Source: UBA1141 sp963665155 (GTDB taxonomy: Bacteria > Chloroflexota > Dehalococcoidia > Lucifugimonadales > UBA3495). From it: a DNA stretch of 64,000 bases. How positions within the stretch are numbered: the stretch's first letter is position 1; every line of letters begins with the position of its first letter. The translations under genes and the position numbers were made by a program. The stretch is taken from positions 496,001 through 560,000 of the forward strand of contig CAXXFI010000002.1 of the NCBI GenBank assembly GCA_963665155.2, written 5' to 3'. Below are positions 19,058-29,030 of the stretch, in pieces. Under the pieces are notes generated by a model. It worked only from the letters and a program-made list of their open reading frames with translations, made no database searches and was not told the origin of the DNA.

Positions 19058-19489
19058 ATGAGCGAGTACATTCCGAGCCCTACCGACTATGTAGCAGCAC
19101 AAGTTGAACTTTACGAGGGAAGCGGCGGCACTGACGGTCTCAACAACCAGATGGGCATGCCCGTAGTAATCGTGACTAACACAGGATGGAAGACCGGCGC
19201 CATCCGCAAGACGCCATTGATGAGAGTCGTAGACGGAAAGAACTATATCCTAGTCGCATCCAAAGGTGGAGCGCCTAAAAATCCCTATTGGTATCGCAAT
19301 CTAAAAGCGGAACCAAAGGTTAAAATTCAGGACAAGAACGAAGTCTTTTCGATGCGGGTTCGAGAAGTGTCAGATTCAGCCGAGAGAAAACGGGTATGGG
19401 ACATTGCGGTAGAGACTTACCCGCCCATGCAGGAGTACCAAGACAAGACCGACCGAGTCATCCCAGTATTCCTAGCAGAGCCCGCTTAA
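19058..19489 (+). CDS. Deazaflavin (F420)-dependent nitroreductase-family protein (Ddn-like)
   Basis: A 143-residue split-beta-barrel protein of the Ddn/nitroreductase family, which uses reduced F420 to reduce quinones, nitro compounds or enones. The motif VVIVTNTGWKTGAIRKTPLM (about 29-48) followed by ASKGGAPKNPYWYRNL (about 66-81) is diagnostic: the K-G-x-RKTPLM and GG-PKNP-WY-NL signatures line the F420 site. I chose the ATG at 19058 with AGAGG upstream; a GTG lies two codons earlier. With two luciferase-like monooxygenases in the window it suggests a host that makes F420. It stands alone between decayed genes. Confidence 0.88.
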   Translation: MSEYIPSPTDYVAAQVELYEGSGGTDGLNNQMGMPVVIVTNTGWKTGAIRKTPLMRVVDGKNYILVASKGGAPKNPYWYRNLKAEPKVKIQDKNEVFSMRVREVSDSAERKRVWDIAVETYPPMQEYQDKTDRVIPVFLAEPA

Positions 19490-20085
19490 CCCAGGTCAGT
19501 CGTGCGCTTGCTCCCGCAATATATCAGTCGTGCGCTTGCTCCCGCAATATAATTGAGTCCGCCAAAAGGACCTGGTTTTGGGTGCATAGTGGTTCGAGAG
19601 CCCCAGCCTTCCCTCTGGCAAAGGTATCGATTGGCGGATGGCCCGCAGCATCGATGGCTCAGCACTTTAAAGGGTACGCATGCGTAGTAGAAGTGGCCAG
19701 AATTGCTGGGCCTCGGCAATCGGAAGTTCTTCGTACAGTTCTGAATCACAGGCCTTGTCATTGGGATCACATCCGTACAAACTTCTACGAGTTCAGTAAT
19801 AAGACGCGCAAATTCAGTCGGAGGCGATTTTGAATCGTCCACAGCCACTGATAAATTCAGCGCTATATCTAAAAGAGCTGGCCCCACTTCTGCCAGAGCG
19901 TTAAATGATATTCCAGTCTCAGGATCAGGCGGAGTTTCGTTAGAATTTATCTGACCCAACGATCGTCCTATCCCAATAAAGGCATCTATCAGTCGTTGTC
20001 GAGACGTGGAGCCCCGGAAGTTTCTCGCTTGCATAGATGCCAGGCTCAATGCAATCCTCGCTAGGATCTGGTCCTTTTCGAACAT
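19486..20085 (-). CDS. Unrecognised protein, possibly truncated
   Basis: A minus-strand frame of up to 199 codons beginning MFEKDQILARIALSLASMQ. Its first 110 residues (including EVGPALLDIALNLSV and FARLITELVEVC) look like an ordinary helical protein; the last 80 are irregular and run through the 28-bp duplication, so the original end has probably been lost. The frame is also open upstream to about 20172 (GNRPLEHAIAKKFESVV) without a usual start codon. No family is recognised. Confidence 0.3.
   Translation of the reverse strand: MFEKDQILARIALSLASMQARNFRGSTSRQRLIDAFIGIGRSLGQINSNETPPDPETGISFNALAEVGPALLDIALNLSVAVDDSKSPPTEFARLITELVEVCTDVIPMTRPVIQNCTKNFRLPRPSNSGHFYYACVPFKVLSHRCCGPSANRYLCQREGWGSRTTMHPKPGPFGGLNYIAGASARLIYCGSKRTTDLG
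19496..19551 (+). repeat. 28-bp direct tandem duplication
   Basis: Two identical 28-bp units (19496-19523 and 19524-19551) beginning TCAGTCGTGCGCTTGCTCCC lie immediately after the Ddn-like gene. They look like a recent slippage or template-switch duplication. Confidence 0.85.
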
Positions 20086-20424
20086 TGCGACAAAGTCTGC
20101 GTCTATGACTACTGATTCGAACTTCTTTGCGATGGCATGTTCTAGAGGCCGGTTGCCGGGCAGCTATGGCCTGGGGTATAAAATGAGATAATCCCCAAAA
20201 TAAAATTCCAGCTCCTGAGCAAGAAAAGAGAAAGAATAAACCGATACCTAGTGGCGTGCCCTACGAATCAGAACTAAAGAGAACTTCCATATTTAACCCG
20301 TCTATTTAGAAGGTGAATTATTCGCAAGAGAATGACTTTCTATAACCTAACCTTTAATCTAATATCAATCGGGCCTGATTTTAGCCCTATCACAGGAGCA
20401 GTACCTAGTCCCAATCGTCCAAGA
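20086..20424. other. Stretch without a confident gene
   Basis: 339 bp. The first ~85 bases continue the open frame of the unrecognised minus-strand protein; beyond about 20172 no coding sequence or structured element was seen. Confidence 0.35.
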
Positions 20425-21447
20425 TTAAGGCGCGAAGGAGGCTACTTTGACACGTTCAAGAATCCACTCCGTGATCAAGTCGAGAAATCCGGGAACAAAC
20501 TCTTTCTTCAGAGTAGCGTATTCTGCCGGACTGCCCGTATTTGCCTCTTGGAACAGATGATTGGCTCGGGGCAAGGTGACGGTAGTGTAATCCTGGTTGC
20601 GACCTGCTTCCAGGGCCCGCTCCACGGCTTTCCGGTTCATGTCGGCGGGTACCTGAATGTCCAGCTCTCCAAAGAGGGCCAGCACAGGAATAGTGACCTG
20701 CTCAATGTCGGGAGCGGGATCATAAACTAATAAGCTCTGGAACCATGGGGATTGTATCGACCGTATCCGCTCCTCAATAATAGAATTTACAAGCTCATCT
20801 ACATCGGTAATCGCCTGACGCTGCTCCACTGGCAGGTCATCAAGGTAGGCCAGAATCTGCTGTTGAAGCCCGGCTTCTATCCCATCCCATCCTTCGCCGG
20901 TGCGCACTGCCTCAAAAGTACTCATTTGCAACCCTATTTTTTCCTTAATTTCCGCATCAGTAGCCCCATTGACCCGCAGTATCAGTTCCAACTGGGCCAG
21001 AATAATGTCCTCTCCGGGTACAGCGGGGCCAGCCAGCAGGACCAGGAAAGCAATGGCGTCCGATTTTGAATCTACCAACGGAGCAACCATTCCACCTTCG
21101 CTGTGGCCAAGAAGTCCGATCTGCTCCCCGTTGATATCCTTACGGCTCTGCAAAAGTTCGACAGCAGACAACACGTCTCCAGAGAAATCCGAGATAGTAG
21201 CCTGTAAAATATCCCCGGTTGAGTTACCAACGCCACGGTCGTCGTATCTGAGCACTGCAATGCCCTCACGGGTGAATTGGTCGGCGATGATGCGGAAAAT
21301 CTCGAAACCAAAGAGGGCCGAATTCCGATTCTGGGGGCCGCTGCCGCTGATCAAAATGACCGCTGGATGAAGGCCGTTGGTAAAGGGTAGCGTTAGGGTG
21401 CCTGTGAGAATAATGTCCCCGTTCTGGAAACTGACTTCCTCCTCTTT
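20425..21447 (-). pseudogene. Alpha/beta hydrolase (S33 aminopeptidase-like), 5' end missing
   Basis: About 340 codons of a serine alpha/beta hydrolase. The first recognisable part is EEEVSFQNGDIILTGTLTLP, then ISGSGPQNRN (oxyanion region), RYDDRGVGNSTG, the nucleophile elbow GLLGHSEGGM, the acid strand VLALFGELDIQVPAD and the His in PRANHLF. All catalytic elements remain, but the frame stops at a TAA at 21448-21450 with no start codon before LTGTL; relatives have a longer N-terminus and usually a signal peptide. The missing 5' end abuts the 5'-truncated LuxR gene on the other strand, which points to one deletion. A short product from TTG 21354 cannot be ruled out. Confidence 0.75.
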
Positions 21448-22831
21448 TTATTGCAACGGACTTGGGGTGGGGAACTATGCGTCTGAAGAAGCTCTGGGCC
21501 ATTTCCAGAGGGCATTGAACGCAAAGAATGTTCCAGAGACCGGTACCGAACCAGCAGGAGACTCCGACGCAGCGTCTTTGCTCTACGGGCTGGGCCGGGC
21601 CCAGCTAGCAACCCAGGAAAGGTTCCGAAACCAAGATGCAGTGGCCATCCTACGGCGGGCCTTCGACTATTATGCCAAGGCAGGAGATGTGGATAGGGCG
21701 GTGGCAGTGGCAGAGTGCCCAGTGCGGTCGGCCCTGGGTATACCTATCGGTGAAGCTGAGCTTATATCGCGGGCTCTGGATTTTGTGCCCAAAGGGTCAC
21801 ACCAGGCAGGCCGTCTCCTTACTACTTATGGTTTGGCGTCATACCAGGAGAAGGGCGATTATGGGGGGGATGGGAAATGTTCAATCAGGCCTTGTCAATT
21901 GCCCAGCAAGAGAAGGATATGGCCCTGGAAATTCGAGCGTTGGCTAACCTCGCCGACGTGCAATTTCATCATCTGCGTTGGCCGGAGGTCTCGGAAAACG
22001 GACTGCGAGCGATTGAACTGGCACGCCGCGTCGATGAGCCGGAAGCAGAAAATGCTGCCCGACTTTACACCACTCGTGCTTTGCTGTACTCGGGTGAAAG
22101 CGGCGAGGCTCACAAGCATGAGTTAGATTTGCTGGACCAGGCTGAGCGGTTGCGTCACTCCCTTTGGTTGGGCACTTCGCTTTGGTCCGTATCGCATTTA
22201 TACCTGTTCGAGGGCAACTGGAAGGCTGCGCGTGACCTGATTGACCGTTGTTTATCGATATTGCCCGGAGACCCGCGCTTCATTTGCACTCGCACACTTT
22301 TGGAACACTTAGCGGGAGACTTGAACCAGGGTGGATTCTATTTGCGGAGGCTTCTGAAATCCACGCGTGATTCGGCTATGGGCGCGGCAGCGGCTTGACC
22401 GGCGCTGGGGCTATCGTTGATAGCAAGAATCACCGGCGAAGCCAGCCTATTACTGGAGGCCCAAACGCTGGCCGAAAAAGTTCTCTCAATGCCCGCGCTT
22501 TTCCCTTGGTACTCAGGCATGGCCTTGGCAACCCAGGCCATAGTCGCCGTGCAACGGGGCGAGGTCCAAACGGCCCAGGTACTCTACTCGGAATTGGCTG
22601 CATCTCCTAAGATTATTACGGGCTACGTCCACCGCGACCGAGTGATGGGACTCCTGGCCCAGACCATTGGCGATCAGAATCAAGCCGTTAAACACTTCGA
22701 AGTCGCTCTAGATTTTTGTCGCAAAGCAGGTTATAGGCCCGAGCTGGCCTGGACTTGCTACGACTACGCCGATGCCATGCGCCAACGCGGTGATCATGCC
22801 AAGGGTTCCTCGCTACTGGATGAAGCTTTAA

Positions 22832-24552
22832 CCCGAATCCACCGAAGGACACCGATGGACGGCGTGAGGATAGCGGCAGGGTGGGTGAGGGAGCTACAGG
22901 GGAGATGGCTGGGCTCCATTGGGGTAGATTGGAGGTCGGCGGACGGTCTTCAGTCGCCGCATAGGGCCCCTATGGCACTCTGCGGGAGCTGCGATGCGCG
23001 GGATGGCGAGAGAATACGCAGCAGGGAACTCTCGCGGACCGGACTGGCGCGAGTTTGCGGGGACGTTCGGTTGGGCGGATGGCGGGTCAGTTGCGGACGG
23101 GCGCCGTCAGGCTGGGAGTGGAATCGCTCGCAGCCGTGCCAGGGCGCGACTGAACTGGGTTTCCCAAGGCCAGCGCTGTGGCAGATGCAGGGTGAGGCGG
23201 CGTGCCGAGCGGGTGAGCCGTCCGGCCAGGGAGAAGAACCGTCGCCGAAGGGTCTTGGTGGTCGCGATCTGCTCGCCCAGACCGATCCGCGCCGTCCAGC
23301 GGGCCAGGTTGTGGGCCATCACCTGTACCGCCAGCCAAGCGCCGTTGGCGGCGAAGCGGCCGGACGGCATGTGGTTCAGACCGACGCCGTACTTGAGGTC
23401 TCGAATGGCGTTCTCGATCTCGGCGTGGCGGCGGTGGTCGGCCTCCAGTTCCAGGGTCTCTCCGTCCCGGTCGGTGATGAAGCCGTGATAGCTGTAGGTG
23501 GCGAAGAGGGCCAGTTGGGAACCGGGCGTGGGCTTCACCCGCCGGACGATGAGCCGCACCGGTGCGGCGCCGGGCTCAGTCCGGAAGGGGGTGTAGGTGG
23601 TCTGCGCCACATCGGCGGCGCCGTCCATCCAGTAGGGGACCGGCGTCCAGTCTGCATCGGGAATCGCCTCGATCAGGTTCCGCAGGCTTTTGTGCTGGCG
23701 GATGGTGATGGAGAAGCGGACATCCATCTCACGACAGGCGGCGACGAGAGCGTGGGCGTAGAAGCCGCTGTCGGCCCGCGCCGTAAGTTGCCCGCTGGCC
23801 CCGGCACGGCGAACCCGGCTCACCGTTTCACGCAGGAAGTGGGCGGCGCCCCGAGCGGTGTTGGCGCGGCCCTCGCGCAGCCGGGACATCAGCACGTCGC
23901 CGGTGCCGGCGGCGATGGCCAACAGGGGGTGATAGCCCCGCTTGCCGGTATAGCCGTGGTGGCGTGCGCCCTCCTTGGCCAGTCCGTAGGTCTCGCAGAT
24001 GGTGGAGTCCAGGTCAATGGTCAGGGGCCCGTCGCCGGGTCCTGCCCCGGCCTGCCAGGCCCGGGCCAGCAACTCGCGGCTCACCCGGTCGAGTTGACGG
24101 ACGTGGCCCCACCGGAAGCTGCGCAGGAAGGTACCCATGGTGGATGGCGCCTTGACCGTGCCTCCCAGGGTGCAGGCCGTCCCCCCGGTGCGCAACACAT
24201 CGGCGTCGTCAATGCAGTCGCCCCCAGCCAGCGCGGAGGCCACCAGCGTCATCATCTTGTCGCCCGCGTTCGCCCGCCCCGGGGCATCGCCCAGGTCGAG
24301 GCGCTGCTGGACGAGTTCGGGCAGGCCGAGATGCCGGGCCAGGGTGGCCGGAAGGAGCAGCCCGGCATTGGCCACCAGGCGGCGGTCGTCGAAGGTGATT
24401 TGGATCCGGTCGGGGTGGTTGCGTGATAGCATCTATTGGGTGCTCCTTTTCTGGGGTCGGTTTTTGTCGCAAAACCATTATCCCAGAAGCACAGGAGCAC
24501 CTTCTCGCCGCTTCAGGGCGCTAACCCGACCCCCTCCTTCGGTGGATTCGGG
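22832..24552 (-). mobile_element. IS1380-family insertion sequence
   Basis: A 1721-bp element with perfect 18-bp inverted repeats: CCCGAATCCACCGAAGGA at 22832-22849 and TCCTTCGGTGGATTCGGG at 24535-24552. TTAA occurs on both sides (22828-22831 and 24554-24557), consistent with a 4-bp target duplication. It carries one intact minus-strand transposase, has markedly higher GC than the host gene, and has inserted in the LuxR pseudogene. Confidence 0.92.
23107..24432 (-). CDS. IS1380-family transposase
   Basis: A 441-residue DDE transposase of the IS1380 type. The first Asp lies in LTIDLDSTICETYG (about 138-151), followed by KEGARHHGYTGKRGYHPLLA, the second Asp in LTARADSGFYAH (about 218-229), and the Glu region in HRRHAEIENAIRDLKYGVG (about 341-359). 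It starts at ATG 24432 with AGGAG about 10 bases upstream. The frame is intact and flanking repeats are perfect, so the element may be active and recent. The plus strand across this gene has a long but spurious open frame caused by its high GC. Confidence 0.92.
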   Translation of the reverse strand: MLSRNHPDRIQITFDDRRLVANAGLLLPATLARHLGLPELVQQRLDLGDAPGRANAGDKMMTLVASALAGGDCIDDADVLRTGGTACTLGGTVKAPSTMGTFLRSFRWGHVRQLDRVSRELLARAWQAGAGPGDGPLTIDLDSTICETYGLAKEGARHHGYTGKRGYHPLLAIAAGTGDVLMSRLREGRANTARGAAHFLRETVSRVRRAGASGQLTARADSGFYAHALVAACREMDVRFSITIRQHKSLRNLIEAIPDADWTPVPYWMDGAADVAQTTYTPFRTEPGAAPVRLIVRRVKPTPGSQLALFATYSYHGFITDRDGETLELEADHRRHAEIENAIRDLKYGVGLNHMPSGRFAANGAWLAVQVMAHNLARWTARIGLGEQIATTKTLRRRFFSLAGRLTRSARRLTLHLPQRWPWETQFSRALARLRAIPLPA

Positions 24553-24939
24553 CTTAAGCATCTCCCAAGAGCTGGGCATGCGCCCCCTCATGGAACGAGT
24601 CATTGCTCTTCACGAACAATCTGAGTCCCGACCAAAACCTGTGCCAGCTTATCCCGACGGGCTGACCCAGCGAGAGATGGAGATTTTGCGCCTTATCGCC
24701 GCCGGAAAAACTGATCGGGAGATATCCGGAGACCTGTATGTTAGCGTCAGAACAGTAACCACCCACGTAGGCAACATCCGCAATAAAATAGGGGCAGCTA
24801 ACCGGACTGAGGCGGCAGGCTACGCCCACAGGCACGGACTGGTCTAGAACCAGAGAGCCCTCTACACAGGGTCACGTGAGTGAAATCAGTTCCCTCAAGG
24901 ACATCCAGGTTAATCGCCCGCCCGAACCGGAGAGATAAT

Positions 24940-25182
24940 ATGGATATCATCCGTCGTGATTACCCGGACCTACCCCAACCGGGCGGTGCCTTTCACCATT
25001 TGGTCCGCAGGGGCAACCTGCTCTTTATCGCCGGCAGCACCGCCAGCGGGATTCCCGCCGAGACCGGCGACAAGCCCGCATCGTCACGACCACAGTGCGG
25101 CCACAGTGGATTGAGGGCAATCGCCAAACGGCATGAAAGCGCCAAATTCAATACAGCCAAATTCAATACAAATGGAGGCTAA
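24940..25182 (+). pseudogene. N-terminal fragment of a RidA (YjgF/UK114)-like protein
   Basis: Starts at ATG 24940 with GGAGAGA upstream. The first 45 residues match the RidA N-terminus (GGAFHHLVRRGNLLFIAGST, compare the usual G-YSHAV-AG-LLFVSGQ). After about 25075 the similarity ends and the frame runs into the duplicated AT-rich stretch. The catalytic C-terminal half is missing. A separate RidA C-terminal remnant lies at 47146-47222 on the other strand. Confidence 0.6.
25141..25170 (+). repeat. 15-bp tandem duplication
   Basis: Two exact copies of GCCAAATTCAATACA lie side by side at 25141-25155 and 25156-25170, inside the decayed end of the RidA fragment. Confidence 0.8.
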
Positions 25183-25355
25183 AATGGATTGGGAATGGCA
25201 ACTGGGGGCGCAGGTAGCCTCCGGCAGGGCTTGCAAGTTTCATCGACCCTCGTAACTTCGAGCCCTCTAGCGCCTTAAACAGAGTTATACAGCTGGTGCT
25301 ATACCAGATGACTAGCGTCGGGTATACTACGCCAAACCCCAGGTAGGAGGAACTG

Positions 25356-26546
25356 ATGGTTGAGCAACTGGCCAGACCCAAGGATAAGGTAGAAGTCTAT
25401 TGGTTCTCGGAACAACCCAACGGTTACGTCACCGATGAGCTTTTAGACCAGTACGACTCAGGGCGTCTCGGCTTCCCCAATACCCATTTCGATCCGGAAA
25501 AAGCCCATGTGCTTTACAACGAATACCATGAGCAGTATGTCCTAGCCGATGAGGTAGGGTTCGACGGCATCATGACCAACGAGCACCACGCTTCTTATTG
25601 GTGCATGAAGCCGGCCGTGAACCTGGATGCTGCCGTCATCTCGAAGATCACCAAGAATGTCAAGATAGCGATCTTGGGTAACGTCATCGCCATCAACGAT
25701 CCGATAAGGATGGCCGAAGAGATCGCCATGCTGGACTGCTATTCCGGCGGCCGAATAATCTCCGGCTTCGTGCGGGGCGGCGCTGTGGAGAGCCTCCAAG
25801 GGGGTATTGACCCCACGGAGAACCGGGAAAGATTCGAGGAGGCCCACGACCTTATCATCAAGTGCTGGACCGAGCCAGGACCGTTCCGTTACGAAGGGAA
25901 GTATTTCCATCACCGGGTGGTTAACCCTTGGGTGCTGCCCATGCAGAAGCCGCACCCGGACATCTGGTTCCCCGGCACCGGCAGCCCGGAGAGCGTGGTT
26001 TGGGCAGCCAGCCACGGACACCCTTACATGAACCTTGGAGCGGCGCTAGACATCACCATGTGGTTAAAGGACATTTACATCGACACGGCGCGTGAAGCCG
26101 GCATTAAACCAGGGCCGGAGCACTTCGGCTACCTTCTAAAGGCGTTTGTGGCGGATACCGACGAAAAGGCCCAGGAGATAGGGCGCGAATTCTTGTGGAC
26201 GGAGCAAAACCGCATGAAGGGACCCCGGGAGCACAACGACCCGCCCGGCTATCAGTCCCGTGAAGCGCTAAGAGTGAAACAGCAGAGGCCGACCGGGCGC
26301 TTTGGCGACGTTACCAGGAGGATGACCTACGAGGAGCAGCAAGATATCAACATCGTCATCGTAGGGAGCCCGGAGACCGTAACTAGGAAGCTGACGGAAA
26401 CGATTGAAAAGCTCAACCCAGGCTACCTGCACATCTACGGCAATGAGGGAGCTATGTCTCATGCGGACACCATGCGCTCCATCGAGCTGATGGGCAAGGA
26501 GGTTATACCCGCATTGCACGAGATCAAGCTGCAACCTTACGAGTAG
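25356..26546 (+). CDS. LLM-class flavin-dependent oxidoreductase (luciferase-like monooxygenase)
   Basis: A 396-residue bacterial-luciferase-fold (TIM barrel) oxidoreductase. Family features are DEVGFDGIMTNEHHAS (about 68-83), the strand ILGNVIAINDPIRMAEEIAMLD (about 108-129), SGGRIISGFVRGG (about 131-143) and the late VGSPETVTRKL helix. Such enzymes use FMNH2 or F420 to oxidise or split organic substrates; the substrate is unknown. The ATG at 25356 is preceded by AGGAGGAA with 4-5 bp spacing. It ends in a hairpin terminator and appears monocistronic. Confidence 0.9.
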   Translation: MVEQLARPKDKVEVYWFSEQPNGYVTDELLDQYDSGRLGFPNTHFDPEKAHVLYNEYHEQYVLADEVGFDGIMTNEHHASYWCMKPAVNLDAAVISKITKNVKIAILGNVIAINDPIRMAEEIAMLDCYSGGRIISGFVRGGAVESLQGGIDPTENRERFEEAHDLIIKCWTEPGPFRYEGKYFHHRVVNPWVLPMQKPHPDIWFPGTGSPESVVWAASHGHPYMNLGAALDITMWLKDIYIDTAREAGIKPGPEHFGYLLKAFVADTDEKAQEIGREFLWTEQNRMKGPREHNDPPGYQSREALRVKQQRPTGRFGDVTRRMTYEEQQDINIVIVGSPETVTRKLTETIEKLNPGYLHIYGNEGAMSHADTMRSIELMGKEVIPALHEIKLQPYE

Positions 26547-26593
26547 GCCGAGGCCATGACGGCGCGGAAACGGCGGATCAATTCGTTTCCACG

Positions 26594-26630
26594 AATAACC
26601 CCTCCTTTGAAAAAAGGGGGGTTATTTTAT
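26594..26630 (+). terminator. Rho-independent-like terminator after the flavin monooxygenase
   Basis: AATAACCCC pairs with GGGGTTATT around an A/T-rich loop, followed by TTTAT. It begins about 48 bp after the monooxygenase stop. Confidence 0.6.
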
Positions 26631-26636
26631 TGGGAA

Positions 26637-27304
26637 TCGTCCGCCGGGACTCCAGAAGGGCTTGGTCGGCCAGTGGTAAACTAAGAAGGATCGAAACCAA
26701 ACGTTCCAAGTCTTGATCTTCGATCTCTTAGTCGAACCCAGGCCGCTCCATGCGCCAACAAGAATAAACCCTTCCCGTGGCTTTCACATGGCAAATTAAC
26801 GTGGCTGGGCGGGACCAGGCGGAGCCTGGCGTCCTCGTCGCACACTATGCGCGAATAGAGTGTGAGCCGGGAGCCATCAGTGATGGGTATTTGTTATCTA
26901 TTGGGCTCGCCCGATAAGATCCAATATTACACCCCGCGTTTGGCGAAATGCGCCAACGATAATTGTAAGACCACCCCGGCTGAATTTGGGTTAAAATCTG
27001 TGAGGTAGATAATTCCACTTGTTGTAGAAGTAGAAGTGGCGCAAATGTTGATAATGCCACAGGACTGGCCAAAGCGACTACATGAATGGGTCCTTATGGA
27101 AACGAGGACACTTCCACCAGCAAGGTTTGGATTTTCGCTTCCAGGCTTCTTCACCTGAATGGGTCGATATTTTACCAGGGGGATTCGGATTACATTGATA
27201 AACTGTGGCTATGCTCCAACCTACCCCACGAGGATAATATTGTCGCCCCGACTTGATCAACGTCTTCCCACAATGAATTCACTCGATCTGTATGGAGGAC
27301 TTTA
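26637..27304. other. Long intergenic region, no gene seen
   Basis: 668 bp between the terminator and the metallo-beta-lactamase-fold gene. Neither strand gives a frame with a recognisable family or a convincing ribosome site. GGAGG at about 27294 belongs to the next gene. Confidence 0.4.
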
Positions 27305-28153
27305 ATGGCGTCATCGGAATTTACCGTGACGCTTCTGGGGACCGGTGTTCCTTCCCCCACGCTCGACCGCTTCGGAGCCAGCGCTCTGGTGCGAGCTGGA
27401 ACTGAGACTCTGCTATTCGACTGCGGCCGAGGGACACTGCAACGCCTCTATCAACTCAATGTTCCCTTTCAAGACGCCCGTTTTCTCTTCCTGACCCATC
27501 TACACGCCGACCACTCCACCGGTATCCCTGACCTCTGGCTGACTCCTCCTGTGTTCGCTTCCAGAGGGTTTGGCCGTTCCAGTGCTTTGAAGGTCCATGG
27601 GCCAACTGGTACGCATCATATGATCGATCATTTGCGGGAGGCTTACTCCGCAGACAAAACCGCGATGACAAGTGCGCACTTTATACAAAAGGATGGCTAC
27701 CAGTTGCAGTCCGAGGAGTTGGCGGAAGGAGTTGTATATGACAGAAACGGCGTGACAGTGTCTGCATTCTTAGTAGACCACGTCAACATTAGCCCGGCGT
27801 ACGGGTTCAAGGTGGAGTATGGTGGCCGAGTGGCAGTGCTCTCGGGAGATACCACTTACTGCGAGAACCTCATAAAGAATGCGGAAGGCGCAGATTTGCT
27901 AGTCCACGAAGTCGCCCTGGCCCCACAGAGCATGCGAGAGTTACCGGAGCATGTCCGCGGTGTCCTTGGTTGGCACTCGACACCAGAGCAAGCGGCCACG
28001 ATTTTCTCTAGAGTAAAGCCGAAGTTAGCCGTGTATACCCACCTGGCTCTGTTTTTAGGGGCAACCGAAGATGAACTCATCACCAAGGACACGGGAGAGA
28101 TCGTGTTGACGGTGAGGCTGTCGACCGAAATTGTAGTCGAAATTGCCTTGTAG
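27305..28153 (+). CDS. Metallo-beta-lactamase-fold hydrolase (RNase Z/ElaC-like)
   Basis: A 282-residue MBL-fold protein. It has the N-terminal LLGTGVPSPTLDRFGAS strand-loop of the RNase Z/arylsulfatase group, the metal motif THLHADHSTG (about 63-72), the bridging Asp in VLSGDTTY (about 179-186) and a late His in VYTHLALF (about 252-259). GGAGG lies 7 bases before the ATG. A role in tRNA processing is not implied; many such proteins act on small molecules. An isochorismatase-like gene follows after 157 bp. Confidence 0.88.
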   Translation: MASSEFTVTLLGTGVPSPTLDRFGASALVRAGTETLLFDCGRGTLQRLYQLNVPFQDARFLFLTHLHADHSTGIPDLWLTPPVFASRGFGRSSALKVHGPTGTHHMIDHLREAYSADKTAMTSAHFIQKDGYQLQSEELAEGVVYDRNGVTVSAFLVDHVNISPAYGFKVEYGGRVAVLSGDTTYCENLIKNAEGADLLVHEVALAPQSMRELPEHVRGVLGWHSTPEQAATIFSRVKPKLAVYTHLALFLGATEDELITKDTGEIVLTVRLSTEIVVEIAL

Positions 28154-28310
28154 AGCCATCGAGGCAACTGTTCAGAGTTGGGGTGTTGAGGGGCCTCCGA
28201 GCACGAGCTTGACAGACCGATATTCCAAGAATACATTGCCTCCAGCCAGGATTGGTCAGACGAACCTGACTCTAGCCCATACAAGATATATAGATTCAAG
28301 GAGATTTTGA

Positions 28311-28924
28311 ATGGCTATCACCATCGATAGGGAGCATACGGCCTTGCTGGCCATGGACTTCGAAAACGATATTATCAACGAAAATGGGGCTTTCCAGGCT
28401 ATAGGCTTCGCCAAAATGGTGCAGCAAACCGACGTGCTGGGCAAGACTGCACGTGTCCTTGACGCAGCTCGCAGCGCCGGTGTCACAGTAATATACGTAG
28501 CAGCGCATTTTCGACCTGGTCACCCAGAAATACCGTCGGACACCAGTGCTGGTCTATTCCAGACGATACTTCAGTCGAACGCGTTGGTTGACGAAACCTG
28601 GGGTGTAGAAATCGACTCAGCGGTAGCGCCTAAAAACGGTGAAGTGGTAGTGATCAAAAGAGGCTCCAGCGCGTTCACAGGTTCTGATCTAGCATCTTTA
28701 CTTAATGCAGTGGTATTAGAACCTTACTGCTGACCGGGGTTGCCACCAACTTCGTGGTAGAGGGCACCGCTAGGGACGCCTTTGATCGGGCTTATAACGT
28801 CGCGATAGTCGCGGACTGTTGCACCTCTTTTTCCCAGGAGGCACACGAAGTGGCCTTGAACACCGCTCTTCCATTTCTGACTACAATTACCAACCCAGAG
28901 GAAGTAACTGCCGCATTGAGATGA
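28311..28924 (+). pseudogene. Isochorismatase-like cysteine-hydrolase-family protein, frameshifted
   Basis: The first frame (ATG 28311, AAGGAG upstream) carries TALLAMDFENDI with the conserved Asp and VVVIKRGSSAF with the conserved Lys. After SLLNA at about 28713 the frame shifts, and the family continues as GIRTLLLTGVATNFVVEGTA RDAFD to TGA 28922-28924, about 203 codons in all. In the usual GVATNVCVE motif the nucleophilic Cys position is Val here, so even the repaired protein would lack the amidohydrolase Cys, as in true isochorismatases. Decay is likely, since the next two genes downstream are also broken. Confidence 0.75.
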
Positions 28925-29030
28925 AAAAGAAACCCCTTATCAGCGACATTCATATTCGCGACGAGCCTGATGGGTTTAGTATCTCGTGGGATCCAAGCTG
29001 AAGGACAGGGCAACGAGTGCAGATTAAGCT

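Larger units (their letters stand above)
21463..24847 (+). pseudogene. LuxR-family regulator with TPR domain, decayed and split by IS1380
   Basis: Remnant of a large ATPase/TPR/LuxR-type regulator. Pieces in order: TPR-like repeats (EEALGHFQRAL onward, 21473-about 21862); a frame change at a G7 run (21863-21869); more TPR helices (MFNQALSIAQQEKD); an in-frame TGA at 22396-22398; further TPR (LLEAQTLAEKVLS) to 22831; the IS1380 element; then the C-terminal HTH (LTQREMEILRLIAAGKTDRE, VRTVTTHVGNIRNKIGA) to 24847. Removing the IS joins DEAL to SISQELGMRP in frame. The N-terminal ATPase domain is absent. A C-terminal HTH fragment could still be made, but no start signal is clear. Confidence 0.8.

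Noticed and set aside
22417..24426. Very long plus-strand open frame (about 670 codons)
   Set aside because: Only its first 140 codons are real (LuxR TPR region). The rest is antisense to the intact IS1380 transposase and open because of high GC.
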